A DNA stretch of 64,000 bases, taken from Abyssicoccus albus (lineage in GTDB: Bacteria; Bacillota; Bacilli; Staphylococcales; Abyssicoccaceae). The notes below the pieces were generated by a model. It searched no databases and was not told where the DNA came from. It saw only the letters and a list, made by a program, of their open reading frames with translations. Both the position numbers and the translations under genes were made by a program. The DNA lies in contig NZ_RKRK01000003.1 of the NCBI RefSeq assembly GCF_003815035.1, positions 329,033 through 393,032 of the forward strand, in the 5' to 3' direction. This document shows positions 24,254 to 34,466 of the stretch, in pieces (position 1 is the first letter of the stretch; each line of letters starts with the position of its first letter).

Positions 24254-25348
24254 ATGGCACTAACAGCAGGAATTGTCGGATTACCGAACGTAGGAAAATC
24301 AACGTTATTTAACGCTATTACAAAAGCAGGAGCGCTTGCAGCAAACTATCCATTCGCAACCATTGACCCAAATGTCGGTATTGTAGACGTACCGGATGAG
24401 CGTTTGAATAAATTAACAGAACTCGTACAACCGAAAAAAACAGTACCAACAGGCTTTGAATTCACTGATATCGCGGGGATCGTTAAAGGTGCATCAAAAG
24501 GCGAAGGACTTGGGAATAAGTTCTTATCACATATTCGTGAAGTCGATGCGATTTGTCAGGTTGTCAGAGCCTTTGAAGATGACAATGTCACACACGTCTC
24601 AGGCCAAGTGAATCCGATTGATGATATTGAAGTTATTAATTTAGAATTAATACTTGCTGACTTGGAATCGGTGGATAAAAGAATTCCAAGAGTTGAAAAA
24701 ATGGCGCGACAAAAAGATAAAGATGCGATGAAAGAAGTGGCAACGTTAACAAAGCTAAAAGAAGCCTTTGAAAATAACACACCAGCACGTGCTATCGAGT
24801 TGAATGATGATGATAAAGAAATCATTAAACATATGCATTTACTCACGATGAAACCGATGCTCTATGTTGCGAATGTCAGTGAGGAAGACTTACTAGAAGG
24901 GAATAAATATCTAGATGAGATAAAAGCATTTGCAAGCAACGAAGGATCAGAAGTTATCGTAGTGTGTGCAAAGATAGAAGAAGAAATTGCAACACTTGAA
25001 GATGATGAGAAAGATATGTTTTTAGAAGATTTAGGGCTAGATAAATCAGGGTTAGATAAGTTGATTAATGCTTCTTATAACTTGTTAGGACTTGCAACGT
25101 ACTTTACTGCAGGTGTACAAGAAGTTAGAGCATGGACATTTAAAAAAGGTATGACTGCACCAGAATGTGCAGGTATTATTCATACAGACTTCCAAAAAGG
25201 ATTTATCCGTGCAGAAGTTGTTTCATACGATGATTTATTAGAACATGGTAGTGAAGCTGAGGCGAAAGAAGCAGGTAAAGTTAGACTTGAGGGGAAAGAA
25301 TACATTATGAAAGATGGAGATGTAGTTCACTTTAGGTTTAATGTTTAA
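24254..25348 (+). CDS. ychF: Redox-regulated ATPase YchF
   Basis: Obg-family P-loop protein that prefers ATP and binds ribosomes. It is 364 aa, the usual length. P-loop GLPNVGKSTLFNAIT lies at the N-terminus, followed by FTDIAGIVKGASKGEGLGN. The NKXD position is replaced by YVANV, the hallmark of YchF. A C-terminal TGS domain ends in VVHFRFNV. ATG at 24254 follows AAAGGAGAATATT. rpsF follows after a separate promoter. Confidence 0.96.
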   Translation: MALTAGIVGLPNVGKSTLFNAITKAGALAANYPFATIDPNVGIVDVPDERLNKLTELVQPKKTVPTGFEFTDIAGIVKGASKGEGLGNKFLSHIREVDAICQVVRAFEDDNVTHVSGQVNPIDDIEVINLELILADLESVDKRIPRVEKMARQKDKDAMKEVATLTKLKEAFENNTPARAIELNDDDKEIIKHMHLLTMKPMLYVANVSEEDLLEGNKYLDEIKAFASNEGSEVIVVCAKIEEEIATLEDDEKDMFLEDLGLDKSGLDKLINASYNLLGLATYFTAGVQEVRAWTFKKGMTAPECAGIIHTDFQKGFIRAEVVSYDDLLEHGSEAEAKEAGKVRLEGKEYIMKDGDVVHFRFNV

Positions 25349-25395
25349 GTCAACGATTTATAAGAATACGAATAATGAAATAATAAAATTTTAGA

Positions 25396-25498
25396 TTGAA
25401 CTAACATTGTTTAGATGTTATAATTTTATATTGTGAGTAATGTAATGTTACTCCTTGCATACATAGAGATGTATGCCGTTTAAGTCCATAAGGAGGTG
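25396..25498 (+). promoter_or_regulatory. rpsF promoter and S6-type leader
   Basis: A promoter TTGAAC-N17-TATAAT (25396-25424) precedes a leader with a perfect hairpin GCATACAT/ATGTATGC (25457-25476) followed by CCGTTTAAG. CTCCTT at 25451-25456 can pair with AAGGAG at 25490-25495, the ribosome site of rpsF. Known rpsF leaders bind the S6:S18 complex and contain a CCG next to a hairpin, so autoregulation is likely. Confidence 0.65.
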
Positions 25499-25505
25499 TA
25501 AAGAG

Positions 25506-25796
25506 ATGAACGCATATGAAATTTTATACATCATTAAACCAGATGTTGAAGAAGCAACAATGAAAGAAGTTGTTGAATACTTCGATAATGTTTTAACAAA
25601 TAACAATGCGGAGATCATCGAGTCTAAAGAGTGGGGTAAGCGTAAATTAGCTTATGAAATTGATGACTATAAAGAAGGTTTTTATAGAATCATTAAAGTT
25701 AACGCAACGCCTGAAGCAACTCATGAATTCGATCGTCTAATCAAAATCAACGATAACGTGTTAAGACACATCGTTGTACGCGAAGAAGAAAAATAA
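25506..25796 (+). CDS. rpsF: Ribosomal protein S6
   Basis: Small-subunit protein of 96 aa beginning [19 protein letters not shown] at 25506 follows AAGGAGGTGTAAAGAG, so the in-frame upstream ATG at 25473 is rejected. It contains the typical [19 protein letters not shown] stretch. It is first in the rpsF-ssb-rpsR operon; S6 and S18 bind together in the 30S platform. Confidence 0.97.
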   Translation: MNAYEILYIIKPDVEEATMKEVVEYFDNVLTNNNAEIIESKEWGKRKLAYEIDDYKEGFYRIIKVNATPEATHEFDRLIKINDNVLRHIVVREEEK

Positions 25797-25824
25797 TAAA
25801 CATGAATGAACAGGAGATGCTGAA

Positions 25825-26409
25825 ATGTTAAATAGAGTTGTGCTTGTTGGTCGTCTGACACGTGATCCTGATTTTAGAACATCTCAATCTGGTGTATCAG
25901 TTGCAAACTTTACTTTGGCTGTAAATAGAACATTTACAAATGCACAAGGTGAACGAGAAGCGGACTTCATTAACTGTGTAGTCTTTAGAAGACAAGCAGA
26001 GAATGTTAACACGTATCTCTCTAAAGGAAGTCTTGCCGGTGTAGATGGAAGATTGCAGTCTAGAAGTTATGATAATAAAGAAGGTCAACGTGTGTACGTG
26101 ACTGAAGTTGTATGTGATAGTGTTCAATTTTTAGAGCCTAAAGGTTCTAATAATAACTCAAGTCAATCTAATAATGGTCAATACAACAACAATTATAATA
26201 ATAACTACAATAATGGAAATAATAATTATAACAATAATTATAATAACCAAAACAATGCATTCAATCAGAACAAACAGAATAACAATGCACCCGTTCAAAA
26301 TCCATTTAAGGATCTAGAGCAAGCAAACAATTCGAATAACAACTTCAATGCATCAAATCAAAATAGCGGAGGTCCAGTAGACCTTGCAGATGATGATTTA
26401 CCATTCTAA
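25825..26409 (+). CDS. ssb: Single-stranded DNA-binding protein
   Basis: Homotetrameric SSB, 194 aa. An OB-fold (residues 1-105, [18 protein letters not shown]) is followed by an extremely Asn-rich linker (about residues 110-170) and the conserved acidic tip DDDLPF that recruits partner proteins. The Asn/Tyr-rich linker is encoded by imperfect AAT/AAC repeats and is longer and more biased than in many SSBs. It lies between rpsF and rpsR, as in most bacteria. ATG at 25825 follows AGGAGATGCTGAA. Confidence 0.96.
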   Translation: MLNRVVLVGRLTRDPDFRTSQSGVSVANFTLAVNRTFTNAQGEREADFINCVVFRRQAENVNTYLSKGSLAGVDGRLQSRSYDNKEGQRVYVTEVVCDSVQFLEPKGSNNNSSQSNNGQYNNNYNNNYNNGNNNYNNNYNNQNNAFNQNKQNNNAPVQNPFKDLEQANNSNNNFNASNQNSGGPVDLADDDLPF

Positions 26410-26440
26410 AAATCAATTTTATACGTAAGGAGGAATTCAA

Positions 26441-26680
26441 ATGGCAGGTCCAAGAAGAGGCGGACGTCGTCGTAAAAAGGTATGTTATTTCACTTCAAAC
26501 GGAATTACCCATATCGATTACAAAGACACAGAATTATTAAAGAGATTTATCTCTGAGCGTGGTAAAATTTTACCACGTCGTGTAACAGGTACTTCAGCGA
26601 AGTATCAACGTCCATTAACGAAAGCAATCAAACGTGCTCGTCATATGGCTTTATTACCGTATGTTAAAGATGAGGCATAA
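26441..26680 (+). CDS. rpsR: Ribosomal protein S18
   Basis: 79-aa basic small-subunit protein beginning [21 protein letters not shown] and containing [22 protein letters not shown], typical S18. ATG at 26441 follows AAGGAGGAATTCAA. It is the last gene of the operon, with a terminator 13 nt downstream. The single Cys near the N-terminus is far from a full zinc site. Confidence 0.98.
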   Translation: MAGPRRGGRRRKKVCYFTSNGITHIDYKDTELLKRFISERGKILPRRVTGTSAKYQRPLTKAIKRARHMALLPYVKDEA

Positions 26681-26692
26681 TATTTATTTTTT

Positions 26693-26728
26693 AAGGCTAT
26701 CCTTATTAAGGATAGCCTTTTTATTTTT
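26693..26728 (+). terminator. Terminator after rpsR
   Basis: AAGGCTATCCTT / AAGGATAGCCTT perfect stem with ATT loop, followed by TTTATTTTTATT. Confidence 0.95.
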
Positions 26729-26777
26729 ATTGGTTCTCACCTATATTATGTAAAACATGTAAGGATAATTATTTTGC

Positions 26778-26806
26778 TTGACATGTATTTATTATAAATA
26801 TATGAT
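26778..26806 (+). promoter_or_regulatory. Promoter of YfbU-like gene
   Basis: TTGACA at 26778-26783 and TATGAT at 26801-26806 are separated by 17 bp. The rest of the 26727-26895 spacer is AT-rich with ACATGTA-like repeats but nothing I can name. Confidence 0.65.
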
Positions 26807-26895
26807 TGTTTTAGTCAGATATGGAAGGGGTGACATTCGTTTTATTTGGTGTTTTACATGTATATTTACATATATAATAGAAGGGAAGTAGTCCG

Positions 26896-27450
26896 GTGGA
26901 ATTAATTCAAAGACATACAAAGATGTTGTGTTATGAATTATTGTCTAAGCTTGATGAAACTAAGAAAGACTATTATGAAGAGTGTGCTTATATTCTAAAA
27001 GAGGGTATTGAATATCATTATAATGATATTTTTGCTGAAATTACACCTGATGACGAAGTGGTCACTACAGACGTGAGTCAAGAGGTACTAAATATAGTCA
27101 ATATGTATGATGATATCTATAGATATTTAACAAATCATGCAATCGTCATGGAAGAATACTATGCATTATTTAATCAATATGCATTTAATGGATTCAGTCG
27201 ACATGACGAAATTGCATACAATACATATTACCAATATTTATTGAAATTTAACCATGATAAAGCTTTGAATATTAATGATTTTGCCAAAGTATTCAATGGT
27301 AACAATATGAGTTTAACTGATTATATATCAATATATCGGCGATATATACGATATAAAGGAATTGATCAATCGTTATCGATTGAGTGGATTATATATATTT
27401 TAAGTGGAAAGTATTCTATGATTAATCAAACGATAGAAAGGGCACAATAG
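26896..27450 (+). CDS. YfbU family protein (tentative)
   Basis: 184-aa soluble, mostly helical acidic protein of unknown function. The pattern EVLNIVNMYDDIYRYL, NQYAFNGFSRHDEIAYNTYYQYLL and SLTDYISIYRRY resembles, from memory, the YfbU family (midbody ...FxGFDxxxEAxYxxY...). No catalytic motif is evident. It starts with GTG at 26896 after GAAGGGAAGTAGTCC. It is a single-gene unit with its own promoter and a strong hairpin terminator immediately after the stop. Confidence 0.6.
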   Translation: MELIQRHTKMLCYELLSKLDETKKDYYEECAYILKEGIEYHYNDIFAEITPDDEVVTTDVSQEVLNIVNMYDDIYRYLTNHAIVMEEYYALFNQYAFNGFSRHDEIAYNTYYQYLLKFNHDKALNINDFAKVFNGNNMSLTDYISIYRRYIRYKGIDQSLSIEWIIYILSGKYSMINQTIERAQ

Positions 27451-27492
27451 AAAATCGCCAAGAAACTCAGTATGGTTTCTTGGCGATTTTTA
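27451..27492 (+). terminator. Terminator after YfbU-like gene
   Basis: AAAATCGCCAAGAAAC / GTTTCTTGGCGATTTT perfect 16-bp stem, followed by TTATAG. It can act in both directions, though the next gene on the minus strand ends at 27547. Confidence 0.92.
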
Positions 27493-27546
27493 TAGTTAAT
27501 TTACACACAATTGATTATTTATAATGAAACATTAATGGTGATGTGA

Positions 27547-28461
27547 TTATCTACGATGATTATGATTTTGCTCATCATCAACGTCTACATCTTCACGGCG
27601 TAATTCTTCATCAACATGTACTGTATCTTGATGCTTTTCTTTACGAATTACGATTTCTTCATTCGCGACAGTTTCTTTCTCAACGTTCACACGCTCTTCA
27701 TGAACTGGAATTGTCACTTCATCTTCATCGAATGAAGTATGACCTGCATCGCGGTCAGGATCTACTGAACGACGTTCTACTATAACTTCTTCACGTTCTA
27801 CAGGTACGTCGAATTGCTCACGACGTGTTTCAACGTTTTTGTCTAAATGAACTTCACCAGTTTGCACACGATCTTTATCTACATTTAATTCTTCTTCATG
27901 TAAAGTTACAGATTCTTCATTAGAATGATCAACATGACGGTCACGATCTAAGTCAGTGTTGTTATGACGAACTTCTTCACGACCGAATCCATTATCATAC
28001 TCATTACGTGTATTGATTGTGTCATCTGTAAGACGGTGATCTTGTTCATCCACACGATCGAAGTCGTGACGTTCACCATTGTTAATACGAGAATCATGAG
28101 CTGTTACACCAACATCATTTGATTCATGACGATTGTCATCTGCATAACCATTTTTGTTGATTAGTAAATAATGACCTTGGTTTAATTCATTTTCGTAACG
28201 TTCTTGCTTTTCACGAGATAAGTCAATGTTATCTAATGTACCTGTTGTTGGTGTTTCACCAGTAAAGAAGGCACTTATTTTATCTCCGAATGATGCTGGT
28301 TCAGCTTTCTCAACTTGAATGCCTTGAGTGTTCAACGTATCAATGTCGTTGTTCGGAGTAATAACTTTTATATTATTTGTATTCGTTTTGTTCCCAAGTA
28401 ATGTATCGATAGCTCTTGATAAACTTTCTTTGTCACTAAAACTTTGAATATAACGTTCCAT
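27547..28461 (-). CDS. YsnF-type general stress protein (DUF2382)
   Basis: 304-aa very hydrophilic protein. The N-terminal ~95 residues (MERYIQSFSDKESLSRAIDTLLGNKT...) resemble the general-stress-protein-17M domain. The C-terminal ~130 residues repeat short blocks such as VHLDKNVETRREQFDVPVE and REEVIVERRSVD, typical of the PRC-associated/YsnF DUF2382 domain. The middle is Asp/His/Arg/Asn-rich. ATG at 28461 follows GGAGGTTATATTT; five more upstream codons are open but lack a ribosome site. A sigma-B type promoter lies 90 bp upstream. The molecular function is unknown. Confidence 0.85.
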   Translation of the reverse strand: MERYIQSFSDKESLSRAIDTLLGNKTNTNNIKVITPNNDIDTLNTQGIQVEKAEPASFGDKISAFFTGETPTTGTLDNIDLSREKQERYENELNQGHYLLINKNGYADDNRHESNDVGVTAHDSRINNGERHDFDRVDEQDHRLTDDTINTRNEYDNGFGREEVRHNNTDLDRDRHVDHSNEESVTLHEEELNVDKDRVQTGEVHLDKNVETRREQFDVPVEREEVIVERRSVDPDRDAGHTSFDEDEVTIPVHEERVNVEKETVANEEIVIRKEKHQDTVHVDEELRREDVDVDDEQNHNHRR

Positions 28462-28550
28462 AAATATAACCTCCATAGATTTGATTTATTTGTATATTCG
28501 AGCTGTTAGCTTAATTATTGAATCTTATTTTTGCTAACTTGCTTATATAG

Positions 28551-28575
28551 ATACCCAACAACTGAATAGATAAAC
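28551..28575 (-). promoter_or_regulatory. Sigma-B promoter of the YsnF-type gene
   Basis: On the minus strand GTTTAT (28575-28570) and GGGTAT (28556-28551) are separated by 13 bp, matching the sigma-B consensus GTTTAA-N12-15-GGGTAT. The gene product is a stress-protein family member, which fits. Confidence 0.8.
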
Positions 28576-28727
28576 AATAAAATTTCAAATTTGTCAATAT
28601 GAAAATTAGATTAAAATTGAAAAAAATCTATAATGGTGCACTTTAGCACACTATTTCAATACAATTATTTTCTTTAAATTTTTCAATAATATTATTGAAT
28701 TTTAATCAATGAGTTTACAATATACGG

Positions 28728-28902
28728 TTGAAAATGTAGGGGTGAAATGCTATATTCATTAGTAATCATTTTTAATCATGTGATACTCATATAATCCTTA
28801 GAATAAGGCTAAGACGTTTCTACCATCTAACCGTAAATTAGATGACTATGAGTAAATTAGGGTGTCACAACGTTTTATTTGGTGTGATGCTCTTTTTGTT
28901 TA
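28728..28902 (+). promoter_or_regulatory. Guanine riboswitch of guaB-guaA
   Basis: A promoter TTGAAA-N17-TATATT (28728-28756) leads into a purine aptamer at 28784-28854: P1 TACTCAT/ATGAGTA, ATAATCCTTAG, GGCTAAGACGTTTCTACC and CTAACCGTAAA. The ligand-reading base is C (GACTATG), which specifies guanine rather than adenine. An intrinsic terminator follows (GGGTGTCACA / TGTGATGCTC, then CTTTTTGTTT, 28860-28902). High guanine should stop guaB-guaA transcription. Of the 28462-28981 spacer, the remainder holds the stress-gene promoter and an 18-bp palindrome at 28682-28699. Confidence 0.95.
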
Positions 28903-28957
28903 TAGTAAATGCTTTTATTCATTATAATAAGTAGTGAGATCAACTTTATTTAAATGA

Positions 28958-30451
<1,494 letters not shown>

Positions 30452-30470
30452 TTGATAGGGGGCCTGTTAA

Positions 30471-32012
30471 ATGGAAATGGCAAAAGAGCAAGAATTAATC
30501 TTAGTGTTGGACTTCGGTAGTCAGTTCAACCAACTCATCACGAGACGTATTCGTGAGATGGGTGTATATAGTGAACTGCATGACCATGAAATTACAGTAG
30601 AAGAAATCAAACAATTAAATCCACAAGGAATTATATTATCAGGTGGACCGAACTCAGTCTATGCTGATGATATGTTTGATATTGATGAAGGAATTTTTGA
30701 TTTAAATATACCGATTTTAGGTATTTGTTACGGGATGCAGTTAATGATGCATAAGCTTGGAGGTAAAGTAGAACGTGCCAATGAACGTGAATACGGTCGA
30801 GCAACGATTTCTATCAATGATCAAACACTATTCAAAGCGCTACCTCAAGAACAGACTGTATGGATGAGTCATAGTGACAAAGTCATCGACATTCCGAAAG
30901 GATTCGAAGTGATCGCACACAATCCACATTGTGAGAATGCAGCAGTTGTTCATCGTGACAAACAATTTTACGGTGTTCAATTCCATCCAGAAGTAAGACA
31001 TACCGAGTATGGGAACGATATGTTAAGGAACTTCATTCGAAATATCGCGAACTGTACAGGTGAATGGACGATGGAGAATTTCATTGATATTGAAATTGAT
31101 AAGATCAGATCGCAAGTAGGAGATAAAAAAGTATTGTGTGCGATGAGTGGTGGAGTTGACTCAAGTGTCGTTGCCGTATTACTTCATAAAGCAATTGGTG
31201 ATCAATTGACATGTATCTTCGTTGACCATGGCTTACTGCGTAAAGGTGAAGGTGACATGGTAATGGAACATTTCGCTGAAGGATTTAACATGAATATCAT
31301 TCGCGTAGATGCGAAAGATCGATTCATGGAAAAACTTAAAGGCGTATCTGATCCAGAGAAGAAACGTAAAATCATCGGAAATGAATTCATATATGTATTC
31401 GATGATGAAGCGGCTAAACTAGAAGGTGTTGAATTTTTAGCACAAGGAACTCTTTACACTGATATTATTGAATCTGGAACGAAGACTGCTCAAACGATCA
31501 AATCACACCATAATGTCGGAGGTTTACCGGAAGATATGGAGTTTGAATTGATCGAACCGATAAATACATTATTTAAAGATGAAGTGCGTACGCTAGGTAT
31601 CGAACTCGGAATACCAGAGCACCTCGTATGGAGACAGCCATTTCCAGGACCAGGACTCGGGATTCGTGTACTCGGTGAAATTACTGAAGAGAAATTAGAG
31701 ATCGTTCGTGAGAGTGACGCAATATTACGCGATGAAATTTCTAAAGCAGGTTTAGAACGTGATATTTGGCAATACTTCACGGTATTACCTGACATCAGAA
31801 GTGTAGGTGTGATGGGAGATTACCGAACGTATGACTACACAGTCGGTATCCGAGCCGTCACATCCATTGACGGAATGACAAGCGACTTCGCGCGTATCGA
31901 TTGGGAAGTCCTTCAACGCATTTCAAGCCGAATCGTAAATGAAGTTGACCATATTAATAGAGTCGTCTACGACATTACTTCAAAACCACCCGCAACGATT
32001 GAGTGGGAATAG
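30471..32012 (+). CDS. guaA: GMP synthase (glutamine-hydrolysing)
   Basis: Aminates XMP to GMP. It is 513 aa: an N-terminal class I glutamine amidotransferase domain ([10 protein letters not shown]; catalytic Cys in [12 protein letters not shown] in FHPEVRH), the ATP pyrophosphatase domain with P-loop [12 protein letters not shown] (about residues 223-234), and a C-terminal dimerisation domain ending in PATIEWE. ATG at 30471 follows AGGGGGCCTGTTAA. The last 17 bp, including the stop codon, form the left attachment repeat of the integrated island, so the reading frame is restored by the island end. Confidence 0.98.
   Translation: MEMAKEQELILVLDFGSQFNQLITRRIREMGVYSELHDHEITVEEIKQLNPQGIILSGGPNSVYADDMFDIDEGIFDLNIPILGICYGMQLMMHKLGGKVERANEREYGRATISINDQTLFKALPQEQTVWMSHSDKVIDIPKGFEVIAHNPHCENAAVVHRDKQFYGVQFHPEVRHTEYGNDMLRNFIRNIANCTGEWTMENFIDIEIDKIRSQVGDKKVLCAMSGGVDSSVVAVLLHKAIGDQLTCIFVDHGLLRKGEGDMVMEHFAEGFNMNIIRVDAKDRFMEKLKGVSDPEKKRKIIGNEFIYVFDDEAAKLEGVEFLAQGTLYTDIIESGTKTAQTIKSHHNVGGLPEDMEFELIEPINTLFKDEVRTLGIELGIPEHLVWRQPFPGPGLGIRVLGEITEEKLEIVRESDAILRDEISKAGLERDIWQYFTVLPDIRSVGVMGDYRTYDYTVGIRAVTSIDGMTSDFARIDWEVLQRISSRIVNEVDHINRVVYDITSKPPATIEWE
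31996..32012 (+). repeat. Left attachment core (att) in guaA 3' end
   Basis: CGATTGAGTGGGAATAG occurs here as the last codons of guaA and again at 42683-42699. The two copies flank the integrase-bearing island, as expected for a site-specific tyrosine recombinase. Confidence 0.92.
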
Positions 32013-32021
32013 AAGTATAAA

Positions 32022-32064
32022 AACAAGAAACCCTTTAACCACAATGGTTATAGGGTTGTTTTTG
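32022..32064 (+). terminator. Island-supplied terminator after guaA
   Basis: ACCCTTTAACC / GGTTATAGGGT stem flanked by AACAA/TTGTT and followed by TTTTG. It lies just inside the left end of the island and would terminate guaB-guaA after integration; the original terminator is now beyond the right end at 42716. Confidence 0.85.
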
Positions 32065-32081
32065 TGCTTATTAAATTAAAA

Positions 32082-32100
32082 AATGGGCAGAAAATGGGCA
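32082..32100 (+). repeat. Left arm repeat of the island
   Basis: AATGGGCAGAAAATGGGCA, two tandem ATGGGCA boxes. The identical 19-mer recurs at 42552-42570, with an extra ATGGGCA at 42584. These are probably integrase arm-binding sites. Confidence 0.75.
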
Positions 32101-32127
32101 AAGTGTGAGAAAAGCAGATATACAGAC

Positions 32128-32188
32128 ATAAAAAAAGAGGTGACCGTCGCAACAGTCAACCTCAAGTGCATTCCGCAGATATGCACCG
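32128..32188 (-). terminator. Two-hairpin terminator (possible small RNA) after Abi gene
   Basis: On the minus strand a GTGCAT/ATGCAC hairpin (32166-32186) is followed by GAGGTTGACTGTTGCGACGG with pairing GTCACCTC and a T7 run (32136-32130). This terminates the repressor-int-abi transcript. The paired-hairpin form resembles, from memory, antitoxin RNAs of staphylococcal type I systems, but no toxin peptide is visible here. Confidence 0.65.
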
Positions 32189-32227
32189 CTATTTGTTTAT
32201 CATTATATATCATTCTTAAATATTAAA

Positions 32228-33220
32228 TCAAGAGATATTATTAATATAGGTGTTAATTTGATTAATTTTGGTTCTGACGTCTGTACCAATTATCTTATCA
32301 TATACAGAGATATTGTGTTTTAGTTCATTCCTTAACTTGTTTAAACTAGTTTCAAATTCTCTAACGATACGTTTTAATTCCGTCTTTGAATAACCAAGAG
32401 AGGAACATATTAATATGATTACAGCTAGATAATCTACAATTCTATTAAATTCAAGGTTTTTCACTTTCATTTTAACATTAAAATACTCTGTAAGTTGCTT
32501 TCCCGTACTATTATCTTTAAAACGGCAATCATATAAAACTCCGTTGTGGGCAATAGCATTTCTAAGGCCTTTTAAACAATCAATCAAATCACCAATAATT
32601 TTTTCATTCTTTTCAAATGATGTAATAAATAAATCTAAGTCTTTAAGAAGGTTAATTTTCATAGTGTCTTTTAAACATCTTGTTAGAAATACCATGTTAC
32701 CTAAAGTAAGTAATTCAAATACTGCATATACTGGTACAGGACGATCATCATAAATATAATGAGAAATATAAGGTTTTGTATTACAATTTTCATGGATTTT
32801 TTCATAAATATCTTTTCTTAGTCTAAGTGTTTGTGCTAATTTCTTTTTGTATTCTTTATGCCCTGGTGCATGTTTTTTGTAATCAATTAGGACTTTTTCG
32901 AATAGTGGCTCCAAATCATATCCCGATTCTTTATGTATAATTTCTAGAATGCGATTTTTTATAGCAGTTTCAGAAAACATAACATGTCTATAGAATAAAG
33001 TCTTAATTTCGGTGTCAAACTCATACAATGCATGTAACTCTGTAAACTCACTATAAGATAAATCATTTTCTTTACGTTGATAAAAATTATAGCCTTTATA
33101 CCCATGGAAGTACCCTATATTTCTCAATTGTCTTTTCTGTTTACTACCACCGATATTTAATTTTTTATTATCCCTCATATGTCGCATGAGTCCATCTGTT
33201 GTTTTAGGCTTATTTCCCAA
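32228..33220 (-). CDS. Abi_2/AbiD-F-like HEPN abortive infection protein
   Basis: 330-aa protein resembling the Abi_2 family (AbiD/AbiF of lactococci). The N-terminus has KQKRQLRNIGYFHGYKGYNF, typical of the family, and the C-terminal half contains LRNAIAHNG, an R-x4-H motif characteristic of HEPN ribonucleases (near residue 220). Such proteins usually stop phage growth by attacking RNA in infected cells. It begins with TTG one base after the integrase stop (GGAAGGTAGATTG), so translation is probably coupled to int. It is likely expressed from the repressor promoter in the integrated state. Confidence 0.8.
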   Translation of the reverse strand: MGNKPKTTDGLMRHMRDNKKLNIGGSKQKRQLRNIGYFHGYKGYNFYQRKENDLSYSEFTELHALYEFDTEIKTLFYRHVMFSETAIKNRILEIIHKESGYDLEPLFEKVLIDYKKHAPGHKEYKKKLAQTLRLRKDIYEKIHENCNTKPYISHYIYDDRPVPVYAVFELLTLGNMVFLTRCLKDTMKINLLKDLDLFITSFEKNEKIIGDLIDCLKGLRNAIAHNGVLYDCRFKDNSTGKQLTEYFNVKMKVKNLEFNRIVDYLAVIILICSSLGYSKTELKRIVREFETSLNKLRNELKHNISVYDKIIGTDVRTKINQINTYINNIS

Positions 33221-33221
33221 T

Positions 33222-34463
33222 CTACCTTCCCACCGCTTCTAATTTACTCATCATGTCTTTATCCATTTGTTCAGTAACATGACTGTATATTTGTAATGTT
33301 GTTTTATGATCTGTATGTCCCACACGTTCCATAATGGCTTTGAGTGATACACCTAATTGACTAAGTAATGATATATGGCTATGTCTTAGTGTGTGAGTGG
33401 TAATGTGCTTTGTAATGATTTGTTTACCGTCTTTATCCTTTATGCTTTCTACTGCTAATTTAATATTGCGGTTTACAGATGATAGAGCCATAGGGTTACC
33501 ATAATGATTAGTAAATACAAACCCTCTATCGTTGTAATTGCTATCCCACTGTTTAGCCTTCTTGTTTTCTAACATAGCTTTACGCAATATATCCAGGCTT
33601 CTAGTTGTAAGAAGTATTTTTCTATATGACGCTTCCGTCTTTGTCGTATCCTTCACACCATGACCGCTTCCATCTGTTTCATCTATCCAATGGATTGTAC
33701 CGTCTATTTCTAAAGTAGATTTATCAAAGTCTATATTATTTGGTTGTATTGCTAAACATTCACCAATACGCATACCATTTAAGGCCATAAACTCAACGAT
33801 ATAAGCAGTCATAATAAATGATAGCTTCATGTATCCAGTACGCTTAGAAGTGGCTATATCGTTTAATTTATCCACAATTAATTGTATCTCTGATATTTCT
33901 AAATAATTTTCACGCTTTGCTTTTATCTCATCTCTAGTTTTAGCTTGTTTAGGTATTACAACATCATCTAAATATGATATGTCATCAAGTTTATAACGTT
34001 TTTGTGTATGTTTCATGATATTTCTAATAATACTCATAGCGTCTTTAATTACTTTATGACTTAAATCATCTTTAGAAGCGGAAGTTATGAAGTCCTGGAA
34101 GGTCTTAGTGTTCATATTTTTAACTAAAATATCTTTATCAATATTACGCTTAATATGTTCTACTTTGTAATACTTAGTTGATATAGTCGATTGTTTAGAT
34201 CCCGATATGATTTTATAGTTATCAAACCACTCATCACATGCTTGGTGGAAAGTAAGAGTTTTAAGCTTTGATGGTGTTTTGTCATTTAGTTTAGCTTGTA
34301 TCTTCTCATTTAAACGCTTTTCCGCTTCTTTTTGTGATGGCTTAGTGTTCTTATTCATTACAACACTAGTACGCTTCCACTTGTCAGTTAAAGGGTCTTT
34401 GTATTTCTCAATGAAGCGGTACTTAGTAACGCCATGCTTATCCTGGAACTCCTCACACCACAT
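33222..34463 (-). CDS. int: Tyrosine site-specific integrase
   Basis: 413-aa phage-type integrase responsible for insertion at guaA. An N-terminal arm-binding/SAM-like region (to about residue 170) precedes the catalytic domain, which has the Arg in NGMRIGE, THTLRHSH (H-x-x-R) and the C-terminal GHTDHKTTLQIYSHV with the nucleophilic Tyr. ATG at 34463 follows AGGAGGACTAGCCT. It lies 3 nt after the repressor stop, so it is expressed from the same leftward promoter. All catalytic residues appear intact. Confidence 0.95.
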   Translation of the reverse strand: MWCEEFQDKHGVTKYRFIEKYKDPLTDKWKRTSVVMNKNTKPSQKEAEKRLNEKIQAKLNDKTPSKLKTLTFHQACDEWFDNYKIISGSKQSTISTKYYKVEHIKRNIDKDILVKNMNTKTFQDFITSASKDDLSHKVIKDAMSIIRNIMKHTQKRYKLDDISYLDDVVIPKQAKTRDEIKAKRENYLEISEIQLIVDKLNDIATSKRTGYMKLSFIMTAYIVEFMALNGMRIGECLAIQPNNIDFDKSTLEIDGTIHWIDETDGSGHGVKDTTKTEASYRKILLTTRSLDILRKAMLENKKAKQWDSNYNDRGFVFTNHYGNPMALSSVNRNIKLAVESIKDKDGKQIITKHITTHTLRHSHISLLSQLGVSLKAIMERVGHTDHKTTLQIYSHVTEQMDKDMMSKLEAVGR

Positions 34464-34466
34464 AGG

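Noticed and set aside
27543..27785. 80-aa plus-strand ORF rich in His/Leu
   Set aside because: It is the antisense shadow of the repetitive stress-protein gene on the minus strand.
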